Below are positions 9,688-19,769 of a stretch of 64,000 bases of DNA, one piece after another. Source of the stretch: Streptomyces sp. SID10853 (GTDB lineage Bacteria > Actinomycetota > Actinomycetes > Streptomycetales > Streptomycetaceae); contig NZ_JAAGLN010000006.1 in NCBI RefSeq assembly GCF_010548145.1, positions 1 to 64,000 of the forward strand. Reading direction: 5' to 3'. A model generated the notes under the pieces. That model did not search any database. It was not told where the DNA came from and saw only the letters and a program-made list of their open reading frames with translations. The position numbers were made by a program, and so were the translations under genes. Numbering within the stretch: position 1 is the first letter of the stretch; each line of letters begins with the position of its first letter.

Positions 9688-9729
9688 TCAGCCGACGCGC
9701 TTTCCAAGTACGAGAATTCGGGTGGTCAT
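9688..9729 (-). CDS. ilvB leader peptide (transcription attenuation)
   Basis: A 13-codon open frame reads [13 protein letters not shown], then TGA: five of 13 residues are Ile, Leu or Val, with Ile-Leu-Val-Leu consecutive. GGAGG lies about 12 bases upstream. It precedes a U-tailed terminator and then ilvB, the standard layout of ribosome-mediated attenuation. Scarcity of charged Ile, Leu or Val tRNA would stall the ribosome and favour an antiterminator. From memory, very similar leaders precede ilvB in other Streptomyces. The antiterminator fold was not worked out. Confidence 0.88.
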   Translation of the reverse strand: MTTRILVLGKRVG

Positions 9730-9762
9730 GGCACTGACCTTCCTCCCGGCCCCCGGTGACTG

Positions 9763-12615
9763 TCAAGTGGGTGGGACTGACGTCTCATTATTTGAACCGG
9801 CGAAGGAGCGCGTACCGAGCAGTACGGGCCTGGCCGCACTCCCCGGCAGCGGGAAGCGGGAACGGCTCAGCGAGCGGCGCAGCCGGTATTCGTCCAGCGG
9901 CCCGGAGAACGCCATGCCCTGTCCGTGCGTACACCCCATCGCGCGCAGCGCGCTCACCTGTTCGGGTAAGTCGACCCCGTCCGCGACCGACTGCATACCC
10001 AGATCGCAGGCGATACGCAGCAGCCCGCTGGTGATTTTATGCAGCCGCGCCGATTCCACGACGCCCTCGACGAGTCCGCGGTCCAGTTTGAGTACGTCGA
10101 CGGGCAGCCGCCGCAGGGCGTTTATCGCCGCATACCCCCGGCCGAACCCGTCCAGGGCGATCCGCACACCGTGCCGGCGCAGGACCATCAGCCGGCGCTC
10201 CAGCTCCTCGAAGGCGATCCGTGGGTCACTGTCGGCGATCTCGATGACCAGGGCGCCCGAGGGCAGCCCGTGCCGGCTGAGGAGCGCCTCGATGGAGCCG
10301 AGCGGCATGGACCTGTCCAGCAGCCTGCGGGCGGAGAGGCGCACGGCCACCGGCACCTGGTGTCCGGCGCCTCCACGGTCGGCGGCCTGCTCGACGGCCT
10401 CTTCGAGCAGCCAGCGGCCGAGCTCGCCGGTCCGGGCGCCCTCGGCCATGTCGCCGCTCTCCTGGACCTGGAGGAACTCGGCCGGGGTGAAGAGGATGCC
10501 CTGCGTGGAGCGCCAGCGGGCCTGCGCGGCGACCGCGGCGATCCGGCCGGTCGTGAGGTTCACCACCGGCTGGTGCAGCAGGGCGAACTCCCCGTCGTGC
10601 AGCGCGGTACGGAGCCGGGCGGTCAGCTCGGACCGGCGGACCACCTCGGCCTGCATCTGAGGCGCGTACAGCTCGACGCGGTTCTTGCCGCCGGCCTTGG
10701 CCCGGTACATGGCGAGGTCGGCGTTGCGCATCAGGTCGGTCGGGGTGATGGCCGACTCGGCGAAGGCGACCCCGATGGAGGCCGCGACCCGCACCTCGCT
10801 GCCCTCGATCCGGTACGGCTCGGAGAGCCGCAGCCGCAGCCGGTCGGCGATCTCGTGGACCTGGCACTCACGGGCGGGCTGGTCCTGGCCGCCGTTCCCG
10901 ATGATCAGGGCCGCGAACTCGTCGCCACCGAGCCGGGCCGCCGTGTCCGCGGCCCGGACCGACTCCTGGAGGCGGCGGGCCGCCTGGACCAGCAGCTCGT
11001 CCCCGGCCTGGTGGCCGATGGTGTCGTTCACCGCCTTGAAGCCGTCCAGGTCGATGAAGAGCACCGCGGTGCCGTGGTCCGTCGCCCTGCGCCCGACCAG
11101 GGCCTTGCGGACCCGGTCGGTGAAGAGAGCGCGGTTGGGCAGGTCGGTGAGCGGGTCGTGCTCGGCGTTGTGCTGCAACTGGGCCTGGAGCCTGACCCGT
11201 TCGGTCACGTCCCTGCTGTTGAAGATCAGGCCGCCCTGGTGGCGGTTGACCGTGGACTCGACATTGAGCCAGTCACCCGTGCCGGATCTGAAGCGGCACT
11301 CGATCCGGGTGGTGGGTTCGGTGGCGGGTGAGGCGGCCAGGAACCGGCGTACCTCGTGGACGACGCGCCCCAGGTCCTCGGAGTGGATGAGGGAGGCGAG
11401 CTCCGAACCGATGAGCTCTTCGGCGTCCCGTCCGTAGACACCGGCGGCCGCGGGGCTGACGTAGCGCAGGATGCCGGTGGGTGCGGCGATCATGATGACA
11501 TCGCTCGACCCCTGCACCAGGGACCGGAAGTGGTTCTCCTTCTGGGCCAGTTCATGGGTGAGCGCGATGTTGTCGACGAGCATGATGCCCTGCCGTACGA
11601 CCAGGGCGAGCACGACCGTACAGCCCGTGAAGACGACCACCCGGTCCACTCTGCGGCCGTCGATCACGTTGTCGAGGATGCCGAGGGTGCAGACGGCGGC
11701 GGCGAGATACGGCGTGAGTGCGGCGAGCGAGCCCGCGATCGGGCGGCTCGGGCGGCCGGCGTGACGGATCCCGCGCGGCACGGGCAGCGGGTCGGCGCCG
11801 GTGAATCCGGTGGCCCCCAGCCGTGCGGCCCAGGGTGCGTAGGCCAGGAGCAGCGAGCCCGCGAACCAGCCCGCGTCGAGCAGCTGGCCCGAGTGGTAGC
11901 TCGCGCGCAGCAGGGGCGAGGTGAACAGGGCGTCGGACAGGACGGTCAGGGCGAGCCCGGCGATGGCGGTGTTGATCGCCGAACGGTTGGCGTTGGACCT
12001 GCGGAAGTGCAGGGCGAGCACCATGGACACCAGCACGATGTCGAGGAGCGGATAGGCGAGCGAGAGGGCCGCGTGGGCCACGCTCTCGTGTCTGCCTTCC
12101 AGCCGTGCGGTGTGTGCGAGGGCGAGGCTCCAGGAGAGCGTCAGCAGTGAGCCGCCGATGAGCCAGGCGTCCAGCGCCAGGCAGACCCAGCCGGCCCTGG
12201 TGACGGGCCGCTTGGCGAGCACCAGGAGTCCCACGATGGCGGGCGGTGCGAAGCAGAGGAAGAAGAGGTCGGCAAGGGACGGGTTGGGCACCGGGACCCG
12301 CAGCACGACCTCGTACCAGCCCCATACCGCGTTTCCGCAGGAGGCCATCGCGGAGGAGACCGAGAAGAGCAGCCAGGCGGGCCGAAACCTGATCTCCCTG
12401 GTACGCGCGTAGAAGAAGCAGGAGACGGCTGCCAGCGCCGCGGCGAAGCTGAGACCGAAGTCACCCATGACGAGTGCCAGTTGCTCCGAGCCCCAGTCGA
12501 AAGCCGAGCCGACCGCGTATCCCCCGCACACGACGGCGAGGAGGAGCTGGGAGAGCAGGCCCCCCGGTCCGCCGGAGACCGGCCGCCGGGCGAGCAGCGC
12601 TCCCGACACACTCAC
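9763..12615 (-). CDS. membrane diguanylate cyclase with degenerate EAL domain
   Basis: About 950 residues. The first ~300 are hydrophobic, giving roughly eight to ten membrane segments. Then comes a PAS-like sensor ('[15 protein letters not shown]'), a GGDEF domain and an EAL domain. The GGDEF motif is intact ('[10 protein letters not shown]') and is preceded five residues earlier by an RxxD inhibitory site (RAAD), so c-di-GMP synthesis with product feedback is expected. The EAL domain lacks its catalytic signatures: EALxRW reads AAQARW, DDFG reads DGFG, and EGVE reads DGVD. It is probably a non-catalytic sensor. The start is uncertain: a GGGGGAGGA site precedes GTGs at 12615 and 12609, while the low-complexity extension to 12831 looks non-coding. 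The ilvB promoter must lie in or near its 3' end. Confidence 0.85.
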   Translation of the reverse strand: MSVSGALLARRPVSGGPGGLLSQLLLAVVCGGYAVGSAFDWGSEQLALVMGDFGLSFAAALAAVSCFFYARTREIRFRPAWLLFSVSSAMASCGNAVWGWYEVVLRVPVPNPSLADLFFLCFAPPAIVGLLVLAKRPVTRAGWVCLALDAWLIGGSLLTLSWSLALAHTARLEGRHESVAHAALSLAYPLLDIVLVSMVLALHFRRSNANRSAINTAIAGLALTVLSDALFTSPLLRASYHSGQLLDAGWFAGSLLLAYAPWAARLGATGFTGADPLPVPRGIRHAGRPSRPIAGSLAALTPYLAAAVCTLGILDNVIDGRRVDRVVVFTGCTVVLALVVRQGIMLVDNIALTHELAQKENHFRSLVQGSSDVIMIAAPTGILRYVSPAAAGVYGRDAEELIGSELASLIHSEDLGRVVHEVRRFLAASPATEPTTRIECRFRSGTGDWLNVESTVNRHQGGLIFNSRDVTERVRLQAQLQHNAEHDPLTDLPNRALFTDRVRKALVGRRATDHGTAVLFIDLDGFKAVNDTIGHQAGDELLVQAARRLQESVRAADTAARLGGDEFAALIIGNGGQDQPARECQVHEIADRLRLRLSEPYRIEGSEVRVAASIGVAFAESAITPTDLMRNADLAMYRAKAGGKNRVELYAPQMQAEVVRRSELTARLRTALHDGEFALLHQPVVNLTTGRIAAVAAQARWRSTQGILFTPAEFLQVQESGDMAEGARTGELGRWLLEEAVEQAADRGGAGHQVPVAVRLSARRLLDRSMPLGSIEALLSRHGLPSGALVIEIADSDPRIAFEELERRLMVLRRHGVRIALDGFGRGYAAINALRRLPVDVLKLDRGLVEGVVESARLHKITSGLLRIACDLGMQSVADGVDLPEQVSALRAMGCTHGQGMAFSGPLDEYRLRRSLSRSRFPLPGSAARPVLLGTRSFAGSNNETSVPPT

Positions 12616-12913
12616 CGCTCCTCCCCCGGGGCCTCCGGCCGCGGCATCGCCCCGCGGGCACCGGATCTGCACACAGCGGGCCGCCGGAAACGCCGTCGAT
12701 GGCCCCGCTGCGTCAGCTGGTTCGTCCATTGGCCGTGCATCGCCCGTCGCCCCCTCGGTTTCTGTACGCTCCCCCGCACCGTGACCTTGCACGGCGGAGC
12801 CCCCAACCGGACGATACACCAGTACCGTCACTCAGGGACATAGTATCTCTACGCTCCGTTACGAGCAGGAGAGTTGTGGACACACAGCGCATTCAAATGC
12901 GTACAGAACGTGC

Positions 12914-13852
12914 CTATTCGGTCGTCAGAACGACATTGTCGAGTGGCTCATCCGCGGCGAACCGGGTCAGCTGCGAGGCCAGCAGCCGCTTGGCGCGCGG
13001 CATGAACGCCGAGGTGGGGCCGCCTGCGTGGGGGCTGATGAGACAGCCGGGCGCATGCCACAGCGGGTGCCCGGTGGGCAGCGGTTCGGGGTCGGTGACG
13101 TCGAGGGCCGCGTGCAGCCGCTCCGACTCCAGCTCGGCGAGGAGCGCCTTGGTGTCGACGACAGGGCCCCGCGCCACGTTCACCAGCAGCGCACCGTCCT
13201 TCATCGACGCCAGGAACTCCGCGCCGGCCAGTCCCCTGGTCTGCTCGGTGAGCGGGGTGGAGAGGACGACGACGTCCGCTTCGGGGAGCAGTTCGGGCAG
13301 ATCGGTGAATGCGTGCACTCGACCGCGCTCCGTAGTGCGAGAGGAGCGCGCGACGCGCGCCACCCGCGCACACTCGAAGGGAACGAGCCGGTCCTCGATG
13401 GCGGCGCCGATCGACCCGTAGCCGACGATCAGGACGGTCTTGTCGGCGAGCGCCGGGCGGAAACCGGACTGCCATTCCTCACGCTGCTGACCGCGCACGA
13501 ACTCGGGTATGCCGCGCAGCGATGCCAGGATCAGGGTGAGGGTGAGTTCGGCGGTCGACGCCTCGTGCACACCGCGTGCGTTGCAGAGCCGGACGCCCGC
13601 GTGGAGTCCGTCAAGTCCCGGACGTACGTGGTCCACACCTGCCGAGAGGGTCTGCACGACGCGCAGATTCGTCATCGCGCCGAGGGGGCGCAGGGCGACG
13701 TCCATGCCCTGCATGTAGGGGACCACGTAGTAGGCGCAGTCCGCGGGGTCGGCGGGGTAGTCGGGGCCGCCGTTCCAGAAGCGGTAGCGGAGGCCGCCGG
13801 GCAGCCCGTCGATCTTGTCGGGCGGGAAGGGGAGCCACACATCAGCAGTCAT
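12914..13852 (-). CDS. D-isomer-specific 2-hydroxyacid dehydrogenase family protein
   Basis: A 312-residue NAD-dependent oxidoreductase of the D-2-hydroxyacid dehydrogenase family. It has the 'GYGSIG' dinucleotide motif, the catalytic Arg in 'VNVARGPVVD', the acidic partner in 'DVTDPEPLP' and the His in 'ISPHAGG'. It reduces or oxidises a small 2-oxo/2-hydroxy acid; glyoxylate/hydroxypyruvate-type activity is possible but specificity is not readable. ATG 13852 was chosen because upstream in-frame residues overlap the divergent gene. Only 46 bases separate it from the aldo/keto reductase start, so the two promoters must share that gap. Confidence 0.88.
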   Translation of the reverse strand: MTADVWLPFPPDKIDGLPGGLRYRFWNGGPDYPADPADCAYYVVPYMQGMDVALRPLGAMTNLRVVQTLSAGVDHVRPGLDGLHAGVRLCNARGVHEASTAELTLTLILASLRGIPEFVRGQQREEWQSGFRPALADKTVLIVGYGSIGAAIEDRLVPFECARVARVARSSRTTERGRVHAFTDLPELLPEADVVVLSTPLTEQTRGLAGAEFLASMKDGALLVNVARGPVVDTKALLAELESERLHAALDVTDPEPLPTGHPLWHAPGCLISPHAGGPTSAFMPRAKRLLASQLTRFAADEPLDNVVLTTE

Positions 13853-13898
13853 GACCTGGAGGTTAGTTTGAGGGACGGAAGAGGGAGGACGCGGCCAA

Positions 13899-14891
13899 GT
13901 GGAGCGCAGGACAATCGGGGCGGCAGCGCTCGAAGTGGGCGCCATCGGGCTCGGCTGCATGCCGATGAGCTGGGCTTACACCGGATCTCAGCAGCGCGGG
14001 GACCGTTCGTTGCGTACCGTGCACGCCGCACTCGACGCCGGCTCGACCCTGCTCGACACGGCGGATATGTACGGTCCCTTCACCAATGAACTGCTGCTCG
14101 GGCGGATCCTGAAGGAGCGCAGGGCCGATGCCTTTCTCTCCACCAAGTGTGGCCTCCTGGCGGGCGAACAGCACATCGTGGCCAACGGCAGGCCGGGGTA
14201 CATACGCCGGGCGTGCGACGCGTCACTGCGGCGGCTGCAGACCGATGTGATCGACCTCTACCAGCTGCACAGGGCCGACCCCGAGGTGCCGGTCGAGGAG
14301 ACCTGGGGGGCGATGGCCGAGCTGGTCGCGGCGGGGAAGGTGCGGGCGCTCGGGTTCTGCGCGGTGGGCGCGCGCGCCTCCAGGCGCTCCGGCGCGCGCC
14401 TGCATGACGCGACGGTCGGGCAACTGGAGCGGGTGCAGCAGGTCTTCCCGGTGAGCGCGGTACAGGCCGAGCTCTCGGTCTGGTCCCGGGACGCCCTCGA
14501 TTCGCTGCTGCCGTGGTGCGAGTCCCGCGGGGTCGGCTTTCTGGCCGCGATGCCGCTGGGGAACGGTTTCCTCACGGGCACGCTCACCCCGGGGCAGGGC
14601 TTCGAGCCCGACGATGTGCGGGCCAGGCATCCGCGGTTCACGGCCGAGATGATGGCGGCGAACCAGCCGGTGGTGGCGGGGCTGCGACGGGTCGCGGAAC
14701 GGCACGGGGCGACGCCGGCCCAGGTGGCGCTGGCGTGGGTGCTGCGGCAGGGACCCCACGTGGTGCCGGTGCCGGGCACCAAACAGGAGCGGTGGGCGGT
14801 GGAGAACGCCCGCGCTGCGGAAGTGGTGCCGACGGCGGAGGACCTCGGGGAGATCGCGGGGCTGCCGCCCGCACGGGGTTCCTGGGACTGA
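13899..14891 (+). CDS. aldo/keto reductase
   Basis: An NADPH-dependent carbonyl reductase of 330 residues with the AKR tetrad complete: Asp53 and Tyr58 in 'DTADMYG', Lys83 in 'STKCG' and His124 in 'YQLHRAD'. The C-terminal 'VPVPGTKQ' is the usual cofactor segment. It belongs to the AKR11/13-like group of bacterial oxidoreductases of broad substrate range. GTG start with GGAGG about 11 bases upstream. It is divergent from the hydroxyacid dehydrogenase; both could act on small aldehydes or oxo-acids, but no pathway is implied by the neighbours. Confidence 0.88.
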   Translation: MERRTIGAAALEVGAIGLGCMPMSWAYTGSQQRGDRSLRTVHAALDAGSTLLDTADMYGPFTNELLLGRILKERRADAFLSTKCGLLAGEQHIVANGRPGYIRRACDASLRRLQTDVIDLYQLHRADPEVPVEETWGAMAELVAAGKVRALGFCAVGARASRRSGARLHDATVGQLERVQQVFPVSAVQAELSVWSRDALDSLLPWCESRGVGFLAAMPLGNGFLTGTLTPGQGFEPDDVRARHPRFTAEMMAANQPVVAGLRRVAERHGATPAQVALAWVLRQGPHVVPVPGTKQERWAVENARAAEVVPTAEDLGEIAGLPPARGSWD

Positions 14892-14989
14892 GCCGTCCTG
14901 GATCGTGTACTGCCGGGCGTGAACGGGAACCGGCGGCGGACCTGCGGTGTATGAACAGTAGCTGTGCCGTCGTCGAAGGGATCGGAACC

Positions 14990-16162
14990 GTGCAACGTCC
15001 AACTGCGCAACGTCCTGCTGTGACAGCCGTGTTGGCCTCGGCGCTGTTGCTGTCGGCCGTGGGGTGCTCGTCCGGGGACGGCGGCAGCCCCCTCGGCACG
15101 GCTCGCGCCCCCGGGCCGCACACGGCCGCCGCGGCCTCGCCCTCTCCCTCCCGGTCCGTGCCACCGGCCAAGGGGGCGATGAAGGTCGTCTCGACGCTCA
15201 CCACGGGCCTCGATTCGCCGTGGGGGGTGGCGGCGCTCCCGGAGGGAGACCTGCTGGTCTCCTCACGCGACCGGGGGACGATCACCAAGGTCGACGCTGA
15301 TACCGGCCGGAAGACCGTGCTCGGGAAGGTCGCGGGGGTCGCGCCGGCCGGTGAGGGCGGGCTGCTGGGGATAGCCGTCTCCCCCACGTACGCCTCCGAC
15401 CACCTGGTCTACGCGTACTTCAGCACCACGTCGGACAACCGCATCGCCCGCATGTTCTACGACGAGAAGCAGCCGTCCGGGCAGCAGCTGGGGGCGCCGG
15501 ACACCGTGTTCAAGGGCATCCCGAAGGGGACCCTGCACAATGGCGGCCGGATCGCGTTCGGGCCGGACAAGATGCTCTACGCGGGCACGGGGGAAACGGG
15601 CGACCGGGGCCTGGCCCAGGACAAGAAGTCACTGGGCGGCAAGATCCTCCGGATGACACCGGACGGTCAGCCGGTGCACGGGGACCCCTGGGCGGACTCC
15701 GTCGTCTACTCCTACGGCCACCGCAATGTGCAGGGGCTGGCCTGGGACAAGGACGGGCGGCTGTGGGCCGGCGAATTCGGCCAGGACACCTGGGACGAGC
15801 TGAATCTGATCGGCCCCGGCAAGAACTACGGCTGGCCCGAGGTGGAGGGCAAGGCGAAGAAAGCGGGCTTCACCGACCCCGTGGAGCAGTGGAAGCCGGC
15901 GGATTCCTCACCCAGCGGGATCGCCTTTGCCGAGGGATCCCTATGGATGGCTTCCCTGCGGGGTGAGCGGCTGTGGCGGATTCCGCTCGACGGGGACAAG
16001 CCGTTCGCCCAGCCGCAAGCCTTCCTGCAGGGCAAGTACGGGCGGCTGCGCACAGTGGTCTCCGCGGGCGGGGACAGGCTGTGGCTGGTCACCAGCAACA
16101 CGGATTCCCGGGGCAAGCCCAAGCCCGGGGACGACCGGATCCTTCAGCTGGAGGTGAAGTAG
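14990..16162 (+). CDS. PQQ-type glucose/sorbosone dehydrogenase lipoprotein
   Basis: A secreted lipoprotein of 390 residues. The signal peptide ends in the lipobox 'LSAVGC', giving lipidated Cys, followed by a Ser/Pro/Ala-rich linker. A six-bladed GSDH beta-propeller follows: 'LDSPWGVAALPEGDLLVS', the conserved His in 'GHRNVQGLAWD', and 'GEFGQDTWDELN'. The family oxidises aldose sugars at the cell surface using PQQ; whether this host makes PQQ cannot be seen, and several such actinobacterial proteins are uncharacterised. GTG 14990 has AAGGGA upstream; an in-frame ATG at 14951 has no clear ribosome site. Confidence 0.85.
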   Translation: MQRPTAQRPAVTAVLASALLLSAVGCSSGDGGSPLGTARAPGPHTAAAASPSPSRSVPPAKGAMKVVSTLTTGLDSPWGVAALPEGDLLVSSRDRGTITKVDADTGRKTVLGKVAGVAPAGEGGLLGIAVSPTYASDHLVYAYFSTTSDNRIARMFYDEKQPSGQQLGAPDTVFKGIPKGTLHNGGRIAFGPDKMLYAGTGETGDRGLAQDKKSLGGKILRMTPDGQPVHGDPWADSVVYSYGHRNVQGLAWDKDGRLWAGEFGQDTWDELNLIGPGKNYGWPEVEGKAKKAGFTDPVEQWKPADSSPSGIAFAEGSLWMASLRGERLWRIPLDGDKPFAQPQAFLQGKYGRLRTVVSAGGDRLWLVTSNTDSRGKPKPGDDRILQLEVK

Positions 16163-16227
16163 CGAGGGTTACGCTGGGGTGGGCTCACCGCACGGGAGCC
16201 GAGCCGGGGCTCGTCACAGGGGGTCTG

Positions 16228-16539
16228 ATGTTCAACCTGATAGAGCAGCTCTTCGCACCCGGGCGCAAACACACCGAGGACGAGAACAAGCGGCTGGAAC
16301 TGTCCCGGGTCGATCTCAACGACGGCGATCCGGGCCGCGGCCCGATAGATCTGGACTCGGGCACAGTCATCATCCGGTCCCAGGACCAGAGCCCGCACCA
16401 GAACCAGAAGGACCAAGGCCGGATGGACCAAGGCCGGATGGATCAAGGCCAAGAGGACCGGGACCAGGGCCAAGGCCGGGACCGGGGCCAGGGCCGGGAC
16501 CAGAGCCAGGACCAGGGTCGGGCTCAGACAGCCTCCTGA
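16228..16539 (+). CDS. small DUF6191-like protein with Gln/Asp/Arg repeat tail
   Basis: 103 residues. The first ~50 ('MFNLIEQLFAPGRKHTEDEN', then an 'NDGDPGRGPIDLDSG' segment) match my memory of a small actinobacterial family, DUF6191, of unknown function. The second half is low complexity: DQGRM units and then DQGQGRDRGQGRDQ-type repeats with no other residue classes, coded by near-perfect DNA repeats. ATG has AGGGGG five bases upstream. Its last 16 bases overlap the 3' end of the convergent LuxR gene. The tail length probably varies between strains. Function unknown. Confidence 0.75.
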   Translation: MFNLIEQLFAPGRKHTEDENKRLELSRVDLNDGDPGRGPIDLDSGTVIIRSQDQSPHQNQKDQGRMDQGRMDQGQEDRDQGQGRDRGQGRDQSQDQGRAQTAS

Positions 16540-19500
16540 ACGGCGGCTTCGCGAGTCTCCGTGGCTCCGGAGACATACCCAGCCGCGTCCGTGAAGAGAT
16601 GCAGCCGATGGGCCAGCGCGGCCGCCTCGCCCCGGCCGGTGACACCGAGCTTGGCCAGGATGTTGGAGACATGCACGCTCGCCGTCTTGGGGGCGATGAA
16701 CAGCGTCTCGGCTATCTGGCGGTTGGTACGGCCCGCGGCGACCAGGCGCAGGACATCCTGCTCACGGCTGGTAAGGCCGAAGTCGTCGACCGGGCTGCGT
16801 ACGTCTTCCGGTGCGACGGCGCGGCGGGGCCCCGTGGTTTCCGCGAGCGGGAGCCGGGCGCGCTGTGCGAGCAGCCGGATCTCCTCGGCGAGCGGCCGGG
16901 CGCCCAGCCGGTCGGCCGTGGCGAGAGCGGCGCGGAGCAGTTCGGCCGCGTGTTCCCGGTCCGCGCCGTGTGTGAGCAGGGCGGCCGCCCAGTGCCGGTG
17001 TATCTGCGCCAGCTCGTAGGGGCGTTCCAGCGGCGCCAGCGCGTCGGCGGCAGCGCTCCAGTGCTCGGGCAGATCGAGGCCGTCGGCTCGGGCCAGCTCG
17101 GCGCTGACGTGCAGGGCATAGGCATGCCAGAGCGGTACGGGGGTGGCCAGCCGCTTGGCCACCGAGCGGATGAGGGTCAGGGCCTGTGCGCGGCCCGGTT
17201 CGGCGGCCGGCAGGCCGCGCGTATCGGCCTCGCCTGTGGCGGCCGCCAGTATCAGGGGCCAGGCATAGCGCTGGGTACCGGGAGGGAACCCGGCTTCCAC
17301 GGCGCCGGCGAGGACCTCACGGGCCTCGTCCAGTCTGCCCCGGGCGGCCAGGGTCGCCAGGCTGAGCCTGGCCAGGGGGATGGAGTGCTGGGGCATGGGG
17401 TCGTGGGTGCCGAAGTGGGCATGGGCGGAGGCGAGGTGTCCGGCCGCCTCGTCCTGTTCCCCGCGGAGCAGCGCCATATCGACCAGCCGCAGGCAGACGT
17501 TCCCCAGGGGCTTGGCGCTCTGCCCGCACCGGAGCACCCACTGGGCGCAGGCCGACGCCTCGTCCCAGCGGCCCAGGGCGAAGAGCGAGTCGGCCATATT
17601 GCCGCGGACCCACGCCTCGTGGTCCCGCAGGGCGTACTTGCCCGCGAGGGCGGTCCCGGCGGCCCCCACGTCGACCGCCTCGGCGGAGCGGCCGATGGCC
17701 TCCAGGTTCGACATCAGATTGGTGTACGCGCGGCAGGCGTCGGCGACCAGGCCGAGTTCGGCCGTGCGCTCAAGGGCTGCCCGCATGGTGGTCAGCCCGG
17801 TATCGATGTCGCCGGAGTCGATCAGGAGGCCGCCGAGGGTGAGGCGGGCGCTCAGCTCGATCTCCTCCGCGCCCACCAGCCGGGCGTAGTCCACGGCGCA
17901 TTCGGCCGCCAGCAGGCTGTCGGGCCCCGGTTCATGGAGCATCGCCCAGCCCGCAGCGGTGGCGAGCACCTGGGCGTGGACGGCCGACGGCGGCAGCCCG
18001 CGTACCAGCTCCTGGGCGGTGGCGATCTCCCGCCAGCCGTTGCCCCGGGCCAGGCTCTGCTCCAGCTTGGCCCGCTCGGTCCAGAACCACGCGGCGCGCA
18101 GGGCGTCGTCGGCGCCACCGTCGATGAGGCGCAGGGCCTTCTTGGCGATCTTCAGCGACCGTTCGCGCTCCCCACAGCAGCGCGCCGCCACCACCGCTTC
18201 GGCGAGCAGGTCGAGATAGCACAGCGCCGGAGGCTCGGCCTGCCCTGTTTCACATCCGCAGGCCGGGTAGGCATAGGCGGAATCCGTTGGCCGCAGCACG
18301 TCACGCACCTCGGCCGGGGCGCTGTCCCAGACCTCCATCGCCCGCTCCAGGAGCCGCAGTTGCTCGGAGTAGGCGTGGCGCCGGCGTGCCTCGGCCGATG
18401 CCAGCAGCACGGCGGGCAGGGTCTTCGCCGCGTCATGCGCGTAGTACCAGTAGCCGGCGAGCCGCGTGGTGCGCGCGTCGGCCCGTACGAGCGAGGGGTC
18501 GGCCTCCAGGGCTTCCGCGCAGCGGCGGTTGATCCGGGAGCGCTCGCCCGGCAGCAGATCGTCGCTGACGGCTTCGCGCACCAGCGAGTGGCGGAAGCGG
18601 TAGCCGGCACCGTCCGGCGCCGCGATCAGGATGTTGGCCCCGACCGCGGTCCGCAGCGCCTCGATCAGGTCGTCCTCGGAGAGCCGGGTCACGGCGGCGA
18701 GAAGGGGGTACTCGACGGTCGATCCCCCCTCGGCCGCGAACCGGACGACGCGCTGGGCGTGGTCGGACAGTGCCTCGACCCTGACCAGCAGGAGATCGCG
18801 CAGTGAGTCGCTGATCCCCGAGACCGAACAGGTGCCGCTGCAGACGGCCAGCTCCTCGACGAAGAAGGCGTTGCCGTCGGAGCGCGCGAAGATCTCGTCG
18901 GCCAGGGCGGCCTCCGGCTCGGCGGCGAGGATACCGGCCAGCTGGAGGCGCACCTCGGACCGGGTGAAGCGGGCCAGCTCGATCCGGCGGACGGTGCGCA
19001 GCCGGTCCAGTTCGGCCAGGAGGGGCCGCAGCGGGTGGCGCCGGTGGATGTCGTCGGCGCGGTAGGTGGCGACGACCACGAGGCGGCCCCTGCTCAGAGT
19101 CCGGAAGAGATACGCGAGCAGATGGCGCGTCGACGCGTCGGCCCAGTGCAGATCCTCCAGGACCAGCACCACCGTACGGTCGGCGGCTATCCGCTCGAGG
19201 AGCCGGGACGTCAGCTCGAAGAGCCGTGCCGTGCCGTCCTCGTGGTGCGCCTGCCGGCTGGTGTCGCCCAGTTCGGGCAGCAGCCTGGCCAGTTCGCCCT
19301 CCTGGCCCTCGACCGCCGCGTCGATCTCGTCGGGAAGCTGACGGCGCAGTGCGCGCAGCGCGGTCGAGAACGGGGCGTACGGCAGGCCGTCGGCGCCGAT
19401 CTCGACACAGCCGCCGACGGTGACGACGGCCCCCGCGCGGCCGGCCGTCTCGATGAACTCCTCCACGAGCCGGGTCTTGCCGACGCCGGCCTCCCCGCCG

Positions 19501-19769
19501 ATGAGCAGCGCCTGCGGCTCCCCTCCGGTCGCACGGGAGAGGGCTTCTCCGAGGGCGGCCAGCTCATCGGCTCGGCCGACGAACACGGGGCTGACTGAGG
19601 TGGACTCCACAGCGCCGAGCATCGCACAGGGGTCCGACAGCACGGCACCCGATTTACGGGCGCCGTCTGCCTCTGCCGCTTCCCGCACCCCGCCGCCTGT
19701 CCCTGCCCGTCCCCCGCCGCCTGCCGCTCTCCCTGCCCCGTTGCCTGTGCGCGACTGTGCGCCGGTCAT
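16524..19769 (-). CDS. large ATP-binding LuxR-family regulator (LAL/MalT type)
   Basis: About 1081 residues. The N-terminal AAA/NACHT-like ATPase has Walker A 'GGEAGVGKTRLVEE' near residue 90 and Walker B 'VVLVLEDLHWAD'; a long helical TPR-like middle follows; the C-terminal LuxR HTH is 'LTSREQDVLRLVAAGRTNRQ' through 'KTASVHVSNIL'. LAL regulators activate catabolic or antibiotic genes in response to an inducer. The start at 19769 shares one base with the stop of the upstream small gene (TGATG), which suggests translational coupling; ATG 19622 is an alternative. No obvious target cluster adjoins. Confidence 0.9.
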   Translation of the reverse strand: MTGAQSRTGNGAGRAAGGGGRAGTGGGVREAAEADGARKSGAVLSDPCAMLGAVESTSVSPVFVGRADELAALGEALSRATGGEPQALLIGGEAGVGKTRLVEEFIETAGRAGAVVTVGGCVEIGADGLPYAPFSTALRALRRQLPDEIDAAVEGQEGELARLLPELGDTSRQAHHEDGTARLFELTSRLLERIAADRTVVLVLEDLHWADASTRHLLAYLFRTLSRGRLVVVATYRADDIHRRHPLRPLLAELDRLRTVRRIELARFTRSEVRLQLAGILAAEPEAALADEIFARSDGNAFFVEELAVCSGTCSVSGISDSLRDLLLVRVEALSDHAQRVVRFAAEGGSTVEYPLLAAVTRLSEDDLIEALRTAVGANILIAAPDGAGYRFRHSLVREAVSDDLLPGERSRINRRCAEALEADPSLVRADARTTRLAGYWYYAHDAAKTLPAVLLASAEARRRHAYSEQLRLLERAMEVWDSAPAEVRDVLRPTDSAYAYPACGCETGQAEPPALCYLDLLAEAVVAARCCGERERSLKIAKKALRLIDGGADDALRAAWFWTERAKLEQSLARGNGWREIATAQELVRGLPPSAVHAQVLATAAGWAMLHEPGPDSLLAAECAVDYARLVGAEEIELSARLTLGGLLIDSGDIDTGLTTMRAALERTAELGLVADACRAYTNLMSNLEAIGRSAEAVDVGAAGTALAGKYALRDHEAWVRGNMADSLFALGRWDEASACAQWVLRCGQSAKPLGNVCLRLVDMALLRGEQDEAAGHLASAHAHFGTHDPMPQHSIPLARLSLATLAARGRLDEAREVLAGAVEAGFPPGTQRYAWPLILAAATGEADTRGLPAAEPGRAQALTLIRSVAKRLATPVPLWHAYALHVSAELARADGLDLPEHWSAAADALAPLERPYELAQIHRHWAAALLTHGADREHAAELLRAALATADRLGARPLAEEIRLLAQRARLPLAETTGPRRAVAPEDVRSPVDDFGLTSREQDVLRLVAAGRTNRQIAETLFIAPKTASVHVSNILAKLGVTGRGEAAALAHRLHLFTDAAGYVSGATETREAAVQEAV

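Noticed and set aside
12616..12831. N-terminal extension of the GGDEF protein
   Set aside because: Gly/Ala/Pro-rich, lacks a ribosome site, whereas a strong GGGGGAGGA precedes the GTGs at 12615 and 12609.
16179..18806. 875-codon open frame on the plus strand
   Set aside because: Antisense shadow of the LAL regulator; it also runs out of frame through the DUF6191-like gene.
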